Shown here: positions 1 through 10,500 of the stretch, piece after piece
Layout: every line of letters begins with the position of its first letter
Numbering within the stretch: position 1 is the stretch's first letter
From: Emiliania huxleyi CCMP1516
Taxonomy: Eukaryota; Haptophyta; Isochrysidales; Noelaerhabdaceae
NCBI RefSeq assembly: GCF_000372725.1
Contig: NW_005198965.1
Span: forward strand, 708,995-772,994
DNA length: 64,000 bases
Reading direction: 5' to 3'
Position numbers and translations under genes: made by a program
Notes under the pieces: generated by a model
Databases searched by the model: none
The model's input: only the letters and a program-made list of their open reading frames with translations
What the model was told of the DNA's origin: nothing

Positions 1-263
1 GGGAGGGTCTCAACCGTCAACCAGAGTTGTGCGCGTGTGTGAGCAAGCAGGGGAAGAAAACGACGGTAAAACGAAAAACGTAAACATGCACGAGAGGCGC
101 CCGATAGCCGACTACTTCTTGGGCCGCTGAGACTTGAAGAATTCTTAAGATACAAGCCTCTCTCACAGCACACTGGCACGACAAGGGCGCAGACTGGCGC
201 GGACTGACTTGAAGAAAGCGCGTCCCCTCCTGCGCTGCCAACGCCTTCGACACTCCTCCTCGG

Positions 264-1312
264 ATGGCGGATCTGGTGGACACCGCTGCCGGCTGTGTCG
301 GTGCCACAGCCTGCACGCTCGGCGGCCTGCCGTTCGACGTCGCCAAGGCGCGGCTCCAGGCGGGCGGCGCGGGCCACGCCTACAGCGGCCTCGCCGACTG
401 CCTCCTCACCACGGCAAGGACCGAGGGGGCGCTCGCCCTGTACCGCGGGATGGTGCCGGCGCTCTCCTCTGCGCTTGCGGAGAACTCGGTCGGCATCACC
501 GTCCAGCGCTCTCTCCGCCGCGCGCTCGGCGTCGACGACGGCGGCCAGCGGCCGTCGGTCGGCACTGAGCTCGGGCTCGGCGCTGTCACGGGCGTCTTCA
601 CCTCGGTGGCGATCTGCCCGTTCGAGGTGCTCAAAGTGCGCCTGCAGCTCAACCACGACCTCGTCGACGCGGGTCCCGCCGCCCTGCTGCGCGAGCTCCG
701 CAGCCTGGTCGGCAGCGAGGGCCTCTCCGGCCTCTACCGCGGCATCGGCTCGCTCGTGTGTCGCGACGTGCCGTACAACACGCTCTTCTACGGCGCCGCG
801 CCCCGCCCCGCCGCATCGTTTCGCCCGCCCGCCGCGCCCGCTCCCGCCCACCCCAGGCCGCCGCCTCTCCAGGCTCGTACGAGTCGCTCTGCACGCTCTT
901 CATGCGGCTGACGGGAGTGCAGCGCAAGGAGGAGCTGGCGACGGGGTGGGTCTTCCTCTCCGGCGGGCTCGGAGGCTGCATCGGCTGGTCGCTCGTGCTG
1001 CCCTTCGACGTTGTCAAGACGCGTGTGCAGTCGGGCGCGGAGAGCCGCGCCCTCCCCCTCGTGCGGAGGATCGTCGCGACGGAGGGCGTGCAGGGCCTCT
1101 TCCGCGGCTGGACGGCGGCGGTGGTGCGCGCCTTCCCCGCGAACGCGTGCCTCTTCCTCGGCGTCGAGGTCACCACCCGGCTGCTGCGCCCCGCAACCTC
1201 ACGGCGCGACGCGACGGCCGTGCCGCCTCCGCCGCCCGCGGTGCCCGCGGTGCCGGCCGCAGGAGCGGGAGCCGTGGCGGCGCTGTCTCCTCGTGAGGAG
1301 GGGAGGGCGTGA
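264..1312 (+). CDS. Mitochondrial carrier family (SLC25) protein, carnitine/ornithine-type
   Basis: Inner-membrane metabolite carrier of about 322 residues, probably mitochondrial; the substrate is not determined by sequence. It has the three SLC25 repeats: signature motifs PFDVAKARLQ (near residue 28), PFEVLKVRLQ (near 119) and PFDVVKTRVQ (near 218), and the late RAFPANACLFLG stretch typical of the carnitine/ornithine branch. Two exons, 264-792 and 873-1312, restore the reading LFYG-SYESL. The 80-bp intron 793-872 starts with GC and ends with AG. ATG at 264 is the first in frame and precedes the first transmembrane segment. The tail after residue 290 is Pro/Ala-rich and unlike other carriers. 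Family assignment is firm; the substrate class is inference. Confidence 0.88.
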
Positions 1313-2665
1313 GGGGCGTCGAATTCGGGGCTCCGGGAGCGTCAAGGCGCGCCGGCAGCGCCACCGCCAGCCACAGCACCCCTGTCGCGACTCGGCCGAG
1401 ACGAGCGCCGAGCGGGCAGAGAGAGCCTGCCCGCGTCGGCGCCGCGCAGGGCGCAGCCCTTGCGCCTTGGTTTCGCGCGCAGTCTTCAACCAACACAACA
1501 GACAACTCAGACACAACTCTAATATATATTGCATGATAGACTCGTACTGCATGAACGTCATGAACTTGCGTGTTTTGTCTTGTGAATTTAATCTCGATTC
1601 TCGTTGACATCAACACAAAACAGGCCCCTGGGGCCTGCCCTCTGCGCTCTGGCCAGGGGAGGCGGGGGCCCCCGGAGGCACCGTGCGCCGCGCGCCGCAG
1701 GGTGCGGAGTAAGGAGTATGTTGCAAAATTTGAAAATTTGCAAACGCGAAACGGGGCCCCGGCTCCACTAGTCTCAGCTAGCACCGACTTCCCGAATGAT
1801 ACGGTTGATTAGAGGGCAGATTTGGAGATATCTCGAGGAGTACATACAGATAGACCCTCCAATCATCAGAAAACCGTCCAACCTGATCGGTCGTACTGAC
1901 CGCCAACAGATCACTCCAGGCAGCAGACAGGCGCCGACGTCTGCACGCGGCCGGCCGGGCGAGAGGCTTGACACGATCCGACCCTGCGACCCTGACGCTG
2001 CTGCTCTAGCTATCAGACATGCGCGCTGACTGCTGCCACAATGTGCGATCGGTGCTGACCCACTTGGCAGCCTTCCCGGTCAGTGGTGAGGCGCAGTTCA
2101 GAGCTGTCGATGGCGCGATGCCGCACTGGTCCCACATTGGTGACACGAGACCACCACGTTTGCCGGTCCAAGAGAGAGGCACCGGCGCTGTCGTGAGAAG
2201 GTGCATGGTCCCTCTTGACTGCCCATGCGCGCGAGGCTGTGTAGGCATAGCCTCGAGAGTGCCAGCAGCCAATCCGAGGCGACGCGCATTGCGTCAGAAG
2301 CGTGCACGCGCTGGAAGGACACCTTCCTGGCCGTAGGATCAGGTCATCACTGAATGCCTGATACTAAGGCCGCGAGCTATGCAGGTGATCAATTGTGCAG
2401 CAGGGCACGGTCAGCAGCGCCGACAGGCTGTCGCAAGGCGTGATAGCATGGTCGCAATACGCGAAATTCTCATGAACAAGTAGAAAATCGCGCAAAAAAG
2501 AGAAAATCGCGAAACAAATGGCCGCCTGCGGCGGGCCATGGGACCCCATCTCCCCCCCGCATGGGTACCCCCTAGGAGCCCCGCCTCCCCCCAGAGCAAA
2601 TGCCAAACCCAAATGATGAAGTTGTTAGATTTCCTTGGGACTTTTGCACCGCTTTATTGATTGGT
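1313..2665. other. Intergenic stretch, no gene recognised
   Basis: About 1.35 kb with no credible coding region on either strand. It holds AT-richer islands near 1500-1600 and 1720-1760 and no clear RNA gene. A retroposon begins at about 2666. Confidence 0.5.
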
Positions 2666-2793
2666 AAAGAAAGTGAAAGAAAACAGACAACCCAAGGCGC
2701 AAGGGAGGGATGGGAGGACGGCACGCCGCCACCACACAGGGATTTTAAGGAGAGGAGTGTGATGCGCTAGCCGTCGCCCACACCCTTAGGCGT
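2666..2793 (-). mobile_element. 5'-truncated retroposon, family A (CTTT-tailed)
   Basis: Copy of the short dispersed repeat also seen near 5.5, 11.6, 29.2-29.9, 41.8, 42.4 and 46.0 kb. On the minus strand it reads through a conserved core (TTAAAATCCCTGTGTGGTGG, then CATCCCTCCCTTG) into a CTTT-rich 3' tail at 2666-2690. It has a small insertion in the CCCTTGGG motif relative to other copies. No clear target duplication was found. Confidence 0.7.
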
Positions 2794-2819
2794 CCGCCTC
2801 TTCTCCTTAAAACTGTAAA

Positions 2820-3385
2820 TAAATAGAGCTCAGTCATCTCCAGGAGAGATGGGCGACGCACGAACACAGAGGCACAGTGCGCCCCCCGCCCCGCTCGCAG
2901 GGCGTGCATCACACAGGACTGTGTGATTCCTCGGGTTTCTGGGGACTCTTGACAGAGGTGTGCTAGGCGCTACAGTCGGACGGTTCCGGGCTCGAGTGAG
3001 GGCCGTGGTCGCGGTCGCGGCCAGCGCGCGGGGCCCGGCTAGGGCTGCCGGGCGAGTTCTCGACCCACGCGCCGGAGCGCGGAGTAGTGCTTGATCAGCC
3101 GGGCGATCGCCGCAGCCACCTCGATCGGCAGCTCGTCGAGCCACCACTCGCCAAAGGTGCCCTCCTCTTGCGCCGCAGCGAGGAAGCGCTCGCCTAGGCC
3201 GTATGCGCGGCAAGCCCGGAGGAGCGCCTCATTCGTGATCTCGTCCGGTGTCTCGGAGTCGTAAGCCGGAGACAGAGGAGCCGGCAGAAGAGGCCCGCTT
3301 CGCAGGCGGCGCGTCAGGCGACGAGGAGCGGGAGCGCCGCGGCGGCCCGCCGTCGCCGCGCGCGGAAGCCTTCTCCAATTCCTAC
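2820..3385 (-). pseudogene. Decayed duplicate of the conserved exon at 41352-41765
   Basis: Read on the minus strand, this matches the plus-strand exon at 41352-41765 and continues into its 3' flank (to about 41970 there). The shared protein core is NEAL-RACRAYGLGE-FLAAAQ, then GTFGEW and LDELP-EVAAA-ARL-KH. This copy has one extra T before the YDSE motif, an inserted Trp codon in GEWWLDELP and a further one-base insertion after the KH motif, so the frame is broken twice. Homology begins right after an AG that could be a splice acceptor. The 3' end finishes in a TTTA-rich tail near 2815-2830. Confidence 0.7.
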
Positions 3386-3399
3386 AATGCGTCTCGACA

Positions 3400-4413
3400 A
3401 TGCGTCGGCTCCGTCCTTGCCTGCGCTCGTCTCGCCGCCTGCGCGCCTTCTCCTCCGCAGCGGCTCATGACCTTCCAGCCGACGACTGTGTCCGGTTCGA
3501 GGACGTCGTTCGGGCGCACCACCGCATCAGTCGGGCATCGTCCGAACCGAGTGCAGGCCGTCGTACCACCTGTCCAACATGACGGGTTGTAGCATCCACC
3601 TGAAGAAGGATCAGTCACAGGTCACGGGTTCCTTCAAGGAGCGCGGCGCACGCACGCCATCATGTCGCTCAGCGAGGAGCAGCGGCGGCGCGGCGTGATT
3701 GCCGCCTCTGCCGGCAACCACGCGCTAGCCCTCGCGTGGCACGGCTCGCAGCTGGGCGTGCCGGTGACAGTGGTGATGCCAACCGTCGCGCCGATGACCA
3801 AGGTCCAGAACTGCAGGCTCTTCGGCGCGAACATCATCATTCACGGAGACCACATCGGCGAGGCCAAGGACTATGCGCTGCAGGACCCCGCGCTGCAGGG
3901 ACTGACCTACATCAACGGCTACGACGACGTCGAGGTCATCGCGGGCACTGGCACGCTCGGCATCGAGATGCTGGAGCAGGTCCCCGACTGCGAGGTGCTC
4001 GTCGTGCCCATCGGGGGCGGCGGCCTCATCGCCGGCATCGCCCTCGCCGCCAAGACGCTCAACCCGGCGGTGCAGGTTGGCGGGTGTCTGGCCTCCGAAC
4101 CCTCGACCCAGCCTCCGCCCCGACCCCGACCCCGACGACCGGCGCCCGCAGGTGGTTGGCGTCGAGCCGCGGCGCTGCGCCTCGTACACCGCGGCGCTGC
4201 GGGCGGGACACCCGGTGACGGCGGAGGTGCTGCCGACGCTCGCCGACGGCCTCGCGGTGCCGCAGGTCGGTCCGCACGCCTTCGCCGTAGGCGAGCTGCC
4301 GAGCCGGGGTCGGGGGGCTCGGAGGGCTCGGAGGGGTCGGAGGGGTCGGAGGGGTCGGAGTGCTGAGAAGGCCGGCGTGACCGGTCGACGTTTGGATGTC
4401 GTCGGCGTTACCA
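3400..4413 (+). pseudogene. Threonine dehydratase / serine racemase-like PLP enzyme, frameshifted and cut by a gap
   Basis: A fold-type II PLP enzyme. Visible parts in order: a region with FEDVVRAHHRI (frame starting 3400), then RTECRPSYHLSN and the PLP-lysine motif GSFKERGA (frame of 3531), then SAGNHALALAWHGSQLGVP and the cofactor loop IGGGGLIAGIA (frame of 3662). Each frame change is -1 (near 3529 and near 3650), as expected for two single-base losses. A GT-AG intron, 4076-4151, joins AVQ to VVGVEP. The last exon runs into a G-rich minisatellite and the N gap. No C-terminal exon is recognisable after 4514. It could be a pseudogene or a real gene with sequence errors. Confidence 0.75.
4300..4365. 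repeat. G-rich minisatellite left of assembly gap
   Basis: Tandem copies of GGTCGGAGGG and GGGCTCGGAGG run up to the gap. The mirror-image C-rich array lies at 4680-4740 on the other side. Confidence 0.8.
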
Positions 4414-4513
4414 NNNNNNNNNNNNNNNNNNNNNNNNNNNNNNNNNNNNNNNNNNNNNNNNNNNNNNNNNNNNNNNNNNNNNNNNNNNNNNNNNNNNNNN
4501 NNNNNNNNNNNNN
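4414..4513. other. Assembly gap (100 N)
   Basis: A run of exactly 100 N between inverted minisatellites. Its real length is unknown. Confidence 0.99.
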
Positions 4514-5483
4514 GGAGGCGGGGGTGGTGAGGTCGGGTAGCGGCTGGGGGAAGTGCGAGGATGGGGGTGTGAGAGCGACACTGGAGGAGGGTGTGGGGAG
4601 GCGGAGGCTTAGGGGGCAGCGCGGTGACTCCGTACTTGCGGGGGGGGTGATTGGTGGAGCCAGGGGAGGGCATGATGGAGCCCTCCAGCCCTCCAGCCCT
4701 CCGAGCCCTCCGAGCCCTCCGAGCCCTCCGAGCCCTCTTGGGGGGCAGAAGAACATAAGCCGCGACATCGTTTTTTTTATCTTTTTGCGACCCCTCCCGG
4801 AGGGCCCTTCCGACCCCTCTCGAGCCCTACCGCCACGAAGATCCTCCCTTGTCCGACCGTCCCTCCGAGCCCACCCGGCGTCCGGGGAGGGGGTTAGCCC
4901 TGTGGAGCCCTCCCGACGCCGATCCGACGGGGACCCCTCCAGCCCTGTGGGCTGGCGAGCCCTCCGGTCGGAGGGGTGGAAGTGGGAGGGCTCGAGGACG
5001 GACCTCTCTCGCTCCGGGAGGGTGGAGGGGTGCAGGGTGGAGGGGGTGGAGGGGTGGCTGAGCCCTCTAGCTCTTCCGATAAGCCCTACCCCTCCCGCCG
5101 TTTTAGGGCTTGCTGACCCGCTATGTGTCCACGTTGGAGCCAGGTGTGGTGTGGGCGCGAGAATAGCTCCGCCGTTCATGGAGGCAACCGATGCGAGTCG
5201 ACTGGTGTGTGTCGTCGTGGTTTCGTATCAAGAATTCTCTCTCTCTCTCTCGGCGCTGCACGTGAGGCATAGCTACCCCAACGCCCTGCGAGCTTCCCCG
5301 CGCGCCCTCGGCGCCTCGGCGACCCCCCTCGCGAACCCTGTATTGTTACTTTTTTTAACAGTAGTCAGTACACCTCTCGCCCCCCCCCCCCAAGGTAGTT
5401 CTTGGGATGGCCGATCGGATGTGGAGATTAGAAAACAGGGAAAAAGAAACAAAAGACCGAAGGGAAAAACGCGAGAATTCTTT
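4514..5483. other. Skewed GGAGGG/CCCTCC repeat DNA, no gene
   Basis: Derived from imperfect GGAGGG and CCCTCC units, including CCCTCCGAG tandems at 4700-4735. Long open frames here are by-products of the repeat. No continuation of the threonine dehydratase-like gene could be found. From 5240 to 5480 there is a short CT run and a C homopolymer (about 5380-5392). Confidence 0.7.
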
Positions 5484-5496
5484 AGTGCGCGCCGGT

Positions 5497-5583
5497 AAAA
5501 GAAAAGAAAGAAAGAAAACAGACAACCCAAGGGAGGGATGGGAGGACGGCACGCCGCCACCACACAGGGATTTTAAGGAGAGG
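5497..5583 (-). mobile_element. Family A retroposon, 87 bp, with perfect 13-bp target duplication
   Basis: Flanked by AGTGCGCGCCGGT at 5484-5496 and again at 5584-5596. On the minus strand the insert runs from CCTCTCCTTAAAATCC to a CTTT/TTTTC tail. The tail next to one duplicate and the 5' truncation indicate target-primed reverse transcription. It ends 66 bp upstream of the ZNHIT2-like start codon. Confidence 0.92.
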
Positions 5584-5649
5584 AGTGCGCGCCGGTCCCG
5601 TGCCCATTGGTAAGCGAAAATTCTTTTGCGTGAGCCCCCCACGTTCAGG

Positions 5650-7126
5650 ATGCCTGGCCTCTTCGAGACCTCGAGTCGCGTCTGCGGGGTGTGCACGCGC
5701 CAGTACGCCAAGTACAAGTGCCCGCGCTGCGCTGTCGCGTACTGCTGCCTCGCCTGCTACCGCAGCCACTCTGAGGGTGCGCGCAGCACTCCCGGCGAGC
5801 ATGCTGCCGCTGTCCGCTCACGCTCTGTTGGCGATAGGCTGTGCCGAGGGATTCTACGAGGAGGAGGCCACCCGCGTGCTGCGAGAGACCCGGGCCACGC
5901 CCGAGCAGCGCTCGGAGATGCTGCAGACGCTCCGCCGCTTTGAGGGCGAGTACGGCGATGGGCGGGCTCTTGGCGGTGGCGGCGGTGGCGGCATACCGGA
6001 TGACGGCGAGGGGAGCGAGGATGACGGCCTCGACGCGGTTGCGAGCGGCGACGAGGAGGGCGAGCTGGACGAGCCGGCGCGGATGGCGCTGGTGCAGCTG
6101 CTTTCGGCCGCGAGCCTGCAGGGCGAGGGCGAGGGCGAGGGCGACCCCGCCGGAGGGCCGCTGCTCGACGAGGCGAGCCTGCTGAGCGAGGCGGGCCGCG
6201 CCACCTTCCGCCGGCTCGTTGCAGACGGCTCGCTCGCGGCGCGGCTGCAGGCGGCCCCGGCATGGTGGGAGCGTGTCCCTCCGGCTGCTGTCGTCGGGTC
6301 CGTGGCGGGCGGTTGGTGCGTCGCCGCCCCGGCGCCGAGGGTGGTGGATGTGACGGACGAGGCCGCCGCCGAGGCGCCCGTGGACGCGGCCGCGGCGGGG
6401 GCGCTGGTGGAAGCTGGGGCGGGGAGCAAGGCGGAGGCGGAGGCGAGGGCAGGGGCCACGACAGGCGCGGGGCCCGCCGCACCCTTCCTCGAGGGGGCTC
6501 CGCCGCTGCCGGCGACGATCCCGCCGCTGCGCTCGCTGACGAGCCGCGCCGTGCCCGCCGGGCTGCGCTACTCGCTGCTCGAGCAGCTCGTCGGCTACGC
6601 TTACGTCTACCGGCTGCACTGCGGCGCGCCAGAGGACGACCCGCTCTCTGCCGGCGCGGCGCTGCTCGCGCTGTGCGCCACTCTCTCGGGCAGCGTGCCG
6701 GGCGTGCACCCGACCGCCAGCGAGGCGCTGCTCCGGCTCGCCCTCTCCGCTGACGACCCCGCCGTCGCCACCTCCCCCGCCTTTGGCGCGCGTGCCGTCG
6801 CCGACGCAGAGACGCTGCTCGGAGACCCGGCGGGAGGGCGGGCGGCGATGGCGCTCGCCGGGCTGGACGAGCTGCTCCGTGCGTGCGCGTGCGCCGGCGC
6901 GGCGCTGCCCGCGGCGGAGCGGCGGTGCGCCCGCCACGCGCAGCGCAAGGCGTCCTTCCTCGCCAGCTGGTGGCGCAGCCTCGGAGAGCCCGAGCGGCGG
7001 GTGGTGTCCGAGGCGCTGCGCTTCGAGCTGCGCAAGGAGCTCGAGCGGAGGGAGGCGCTGCGCGTCGCGGCGGCGGGGCCGCAGACGGCGGCGGCCACGC
7101 TTATCCGGCCGGTGGGTGATAGTTGA
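5650..7126 (+). CDS. ZNHIT2: HIT-type zinc finger protein, ZNHIT2-like
   Basis: About 471 residues; in other eukaryotes ZNHIT2 works with the R2TP/URI chaperone and in snRNP assembly. Exons 5650-5776 and 5838-7126, with a 61-bp GT-AG intron 5777-5837, join RSHSE to GCAEGFYEEE. The N-terminal zf-HIT shows CGVC, YKCPRC, YCCLACY and SH in the expected spacing. Beyond it are features shared with animal ZNHIT2: a tryptophan patch (APAWWER), the PLRSLTSR region followed by a helical YAYVYRLHCG segment, the KASFLASWW motif and a C-terminal TLIRP. Acid and Ala/Gly-rich inserts enlarge it. ATG 5650 directly precedes the finger; a retroposon sits just upstream in the presumed promoter. Confidence 0.85.
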
Positions 7127-7258
7127 TCGAGACGTGAGGCTATTATTCGCTCCGAGCATCTCCATTGCTCCAACTCTGCGGCACAACCTGTCTCGTTGTG
7201 GCTTGTGCATGCGCTAACTAGAGAGCGCCCTCCAGAGAGCGGTGGACGGCGAGGTGCT

Positions 7259-7314
7259 ATAAATAAATACATGTAAATAAAACGGACACCTCTACTATAG
7301 GAGATGGGTAAAAA
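7259..7314 (-). mobile_element. 56-bp remnant of family B (TTTA-tailed) LINE with 14-bp target duplication
   Basis: Flanked by GACGGCGAGGTGCT at 7245-7258 and 7315-7328. On the minus strand the insert is only the last bases of the LINE 3' end (ACCCATCTCC, GAGGTGTCCG, then TTTA repeats), the same end as at 18.4, 35.1, 39.9 and 59.2 kb. This is an extreme 5' truncation. Confidence 0.92.
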
Positions 7315-7519
7315 GACGGCGAGGTGCTGCCCAAATCCCAAATGTCAAAATTCAGCCTGGGCTGTGTGTGTGAAAGAGCTTCTACCCCTTATTCGGACAC
7401 CAGCCCATGTGTGTGTGCTGCGTGTGACACATGCCCACATGCCTCTCTCGGTACTAGCTAGACTAGAGCCGCACACTCTAGCAGCCGTCGCGCGTAACCG
7501 TAACGAGCTGTCGAGAAAG

Positions 7520-10500
7520 CTACAGCCCGTCGTCCTCCCACAGCCAAGCCGCATCATCGGTGTTGCCATCGGTGGCGCCGGCGGCCTCCAACCGTCGAAC
7601 GGCCGCGGCCTGCTCCTCGGCAGCCGCGTCTGCGCCGGCGCGGGTCGACCCTGCCCCGTCCGAGGCGCAGATGCTGCTCGCAAAGACGAGCTCAAACCCG
7701 CGCGCCGAGGCGAGCCCGCGCAACACCTCGCGGAGCGCGGAGAGCGGCATGTCGCGCCGCGTCTCAATGAATAGCTGCTGGGTCTTGTCGCGCCAGCCGG
7801 TGCCTCCGCGCGCGAGCAGCCGGACGGAGGAGCGGCGTCCAAAGCCGGCAAAGGCCACTGTCAGTGGCGCCCCCTCCTCGACGCTGGCAGCCGGCGTGTA
7901 CTCGAGCGAACGCACTCGCGACGTGGTGACGGCGACCACGCCGTCGCTCGCCCTCAGCATGCCAATCAGCGCGAGGACGCCAGGCAAGTACACCATCTTG
8001 TACGGCGTCCGCGAGCGGTCCGCCGGCGGGCCGGCAGCGGTGGCGGATCCCCCCTCGCGCACCCCCTCGCGGCTGCTGCTCCCGGGGCGCCTCTCCGACA
8101 CCCGCGGGCGCGGGCCCCGGCGAAGTGCGACCGCCCCCTTCGAGGCGCCTGCCCGACCGCCGCCAGAGCCGCCCACCCCGACGAGCGACTCCCACGCGGC
8201 GGCGTCGTCCTCCGACGCAATCCTTGGCACAAACGTGGGCGTCACAAGCGACGCAGCCGACTCGGCGGCCGCGGCTGCGGCGGCCTCCTCGGCGGCAGCG
8301 GCCTCCTCCACGGCACGCCTCTCTGCCGCCAGCTGCGCCTTTCGCCGCCGCAGCATCTCGCGCGCCGTCTCGCACGCGCGCTCCGCCTCGGTGGCGCCGA
8401 ACGAGCCGAGGAGCCGGCCCGGCTCCGTCGCCGAGAGCAGAAAGACGTAGAGGCTACCCGGCCGCAGCTCCGGCACCCCGAGCGAGCGAAGCAAGCCTCC
8501 TCCCGCGTCGCTGAGCACCGCCGAGCTCGGAGCGGCGGCCGCCGCGGCGCGCAGAGCCGCGACGTAGATGGCGGCCGCCTCGCCGACCGAGACGGAGGCC
8601 AGGCTCGCGTTCGCCTCGGCGGCTAGCCCGCCCAGCCGGCTGTCCCACAGCCGCGCCGCCTGCGGCAGCGTCCCCTTCGAGTCCGCCGCGCCGCACAGGA
8701 AGAGGACGGCGCTCCTGCCCGCCGCGGCCTCGAGCAGGTCGCGCGGGGCGGCCTGCGAATCGCCGCCGCCCACGAGGCTAAGCCCGGTCAGGTCGAGGCC
8801 GGGCAGCGCGTCCCCTGCGTGCGGAGCGCCTCGCCTTCCTCCGCTCTCCTCCTCCTCCCCCGCCTCCTCCTCGCTCCCACCCACCGCTGCGGCGGCGGCC
8901 GCCTGTGCGGCGACCTCCTGAGCGGCCGCTTCCGCCGCCGCCTCAGCCTGCGCGCGTGCCGCCGCCTCCGACGCCGCCAGCGCTGCCGCCTCGCGGGCTG
9001 CTGCCGCCGCCGCGTCGGCCGCCGCCACGGCGGAAGCGGCCGCCGCCCGCTCCTCCTCTGCGCGCGCCTCGGCTGCCCGCCGCGCCGTCTCCGCCGCCTC
9101 CAGCTGCTTTCGGAGGGTCGCGTCAGCGCCAGCCGCGTCAGCGCCGGCTGCGCCCGCGCGGGGCCTCGTGTCATCGGCCGCACGCGGCCTCGAGTCTGCC
9201 GGGCCGCCCGCCTTCTTTGCCTGCTTCTTCTGCTTCGGCATCTTCTGCTTGGGCGCGGCGCGCGCCTTCGCCTCGGCGAGTGCCATTGCCGCCTTGGCGT
9301 TCGCGGCGTCGTCGGCCGCCTTCTGCGCCGCCGCCGCCGCCTCCCTCTGTTGCGCCGCCGCCGCCGCCTCCTCCCTCTGCGCCGCCGCCGCCTCGTCGGC
9401 GCGCGACGCCTCCAGCGCCGCCTTGAGCTGCTCGTTCTCCCGCTGCAGGGCCTGCAGCGCCTTGAGCTCCTCGTTCTCGCGCCGGAGCGCCTCGAGATCC
9501 GCACCCGCATCCGCCGGACCCGCCGACGGCGGCGGCGGAGCCGCGGTGGGCAGCGCGCCAAACAGCTCCGCCGCGCGCCTCTCGCTGCGCGCCGCCTCCG
9601 CCTCGGCGGCGGTGCTTGGGGCGGGCGGTGCCGGAGCTGCCGCGTCGGTGGGTGAGGCGGATCCCTTTGCCCGCGCCTCGACCGCGGCGGTGACCCGGTC
9701 GAGCAGCGGCGCCGGGTCGGCTGGCCCAAAGGAGGCGAGCAGCACGCCGCCGCGCGCCACGTCGAGGAGGTAGCCGCACGGGCCTCCGTTCCGGTCGACG
9801 TTGAGCTGCGAGAGCCAGGCCGAGTCCGGGTCGCTGAGAAGCGGGAAGGAGACGCCGCCCTTGCGCTCGAGCTTGCGGTAGGTTGCCGGCGCGACGCGCG
9901 AAACGGCCGCCACCGCCGCGTCGAGCCTCGCGCCGGGGAAGCGAGACGCAAACGCGACGAGGTCCGAGCGGAGGGCGTTGGACATGATGGGCTCGGACGA
10001 GGCGAGGAGGACGAGGTAGGAGCGGCCGGCGGCGAGCGCGGCGAGCGAGTCGAAGGACGTGGGGTGGCCAGCCAGCGCAGACAGCTTGGCTGGCGTGGGC
10101 AGCGGCTCACCCGAGGTGAGGAGCTCCGATGACAGCGCCCGGCCCTGCCGGCCTGTGCGCGATCCGGCAACCATGGCGTCGAAGGCGGCGTACTCCTCCT
10201 CGAGGGATGGGCCGCTCGGCGCCGCCGGCCGCGGGTGTGCCTTGGGCGCCGACGGCCGCGCGGGCTTTGTGGACGGCTGATTCGACCGCTTGAAGGCGGC
10301 AAAGATGTCGTCCCGGGTGACGGCCGTTTTTTTTGCCGCGGGTGGGGGCTTTGGCCGCTTGGGCGGTGGCGGCGGGGCGGTCGCCTCGCTGAGCCCGCCC
10401 TCGCGTGCCGCTCGCGCCCGCTCGAGCATGGCGGCCAGCTCCGCCTGCTTCTTGTTGATCATGCCGGGCGGCGGCGAGCGCGAGACCGCCGGCCTGCGAG

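Noticed and set aside
3725..5179. Frames spanning the N gap near 4.4 kb
   Set aside because: Produced by minisatellite and N characters, not by coding sequence.
5645..7210. Long minus-strand frame opposite the ZNHIT2-like gene
   Set aside because: Arg/Gln-rich antisense shadow; no domain.
8788..10302. Arg/Pro-rich minus frame overlapping the peroxiredoxin-like gene
   Set aside because: Frame-shifted shadow of the coiled-coil coding region.
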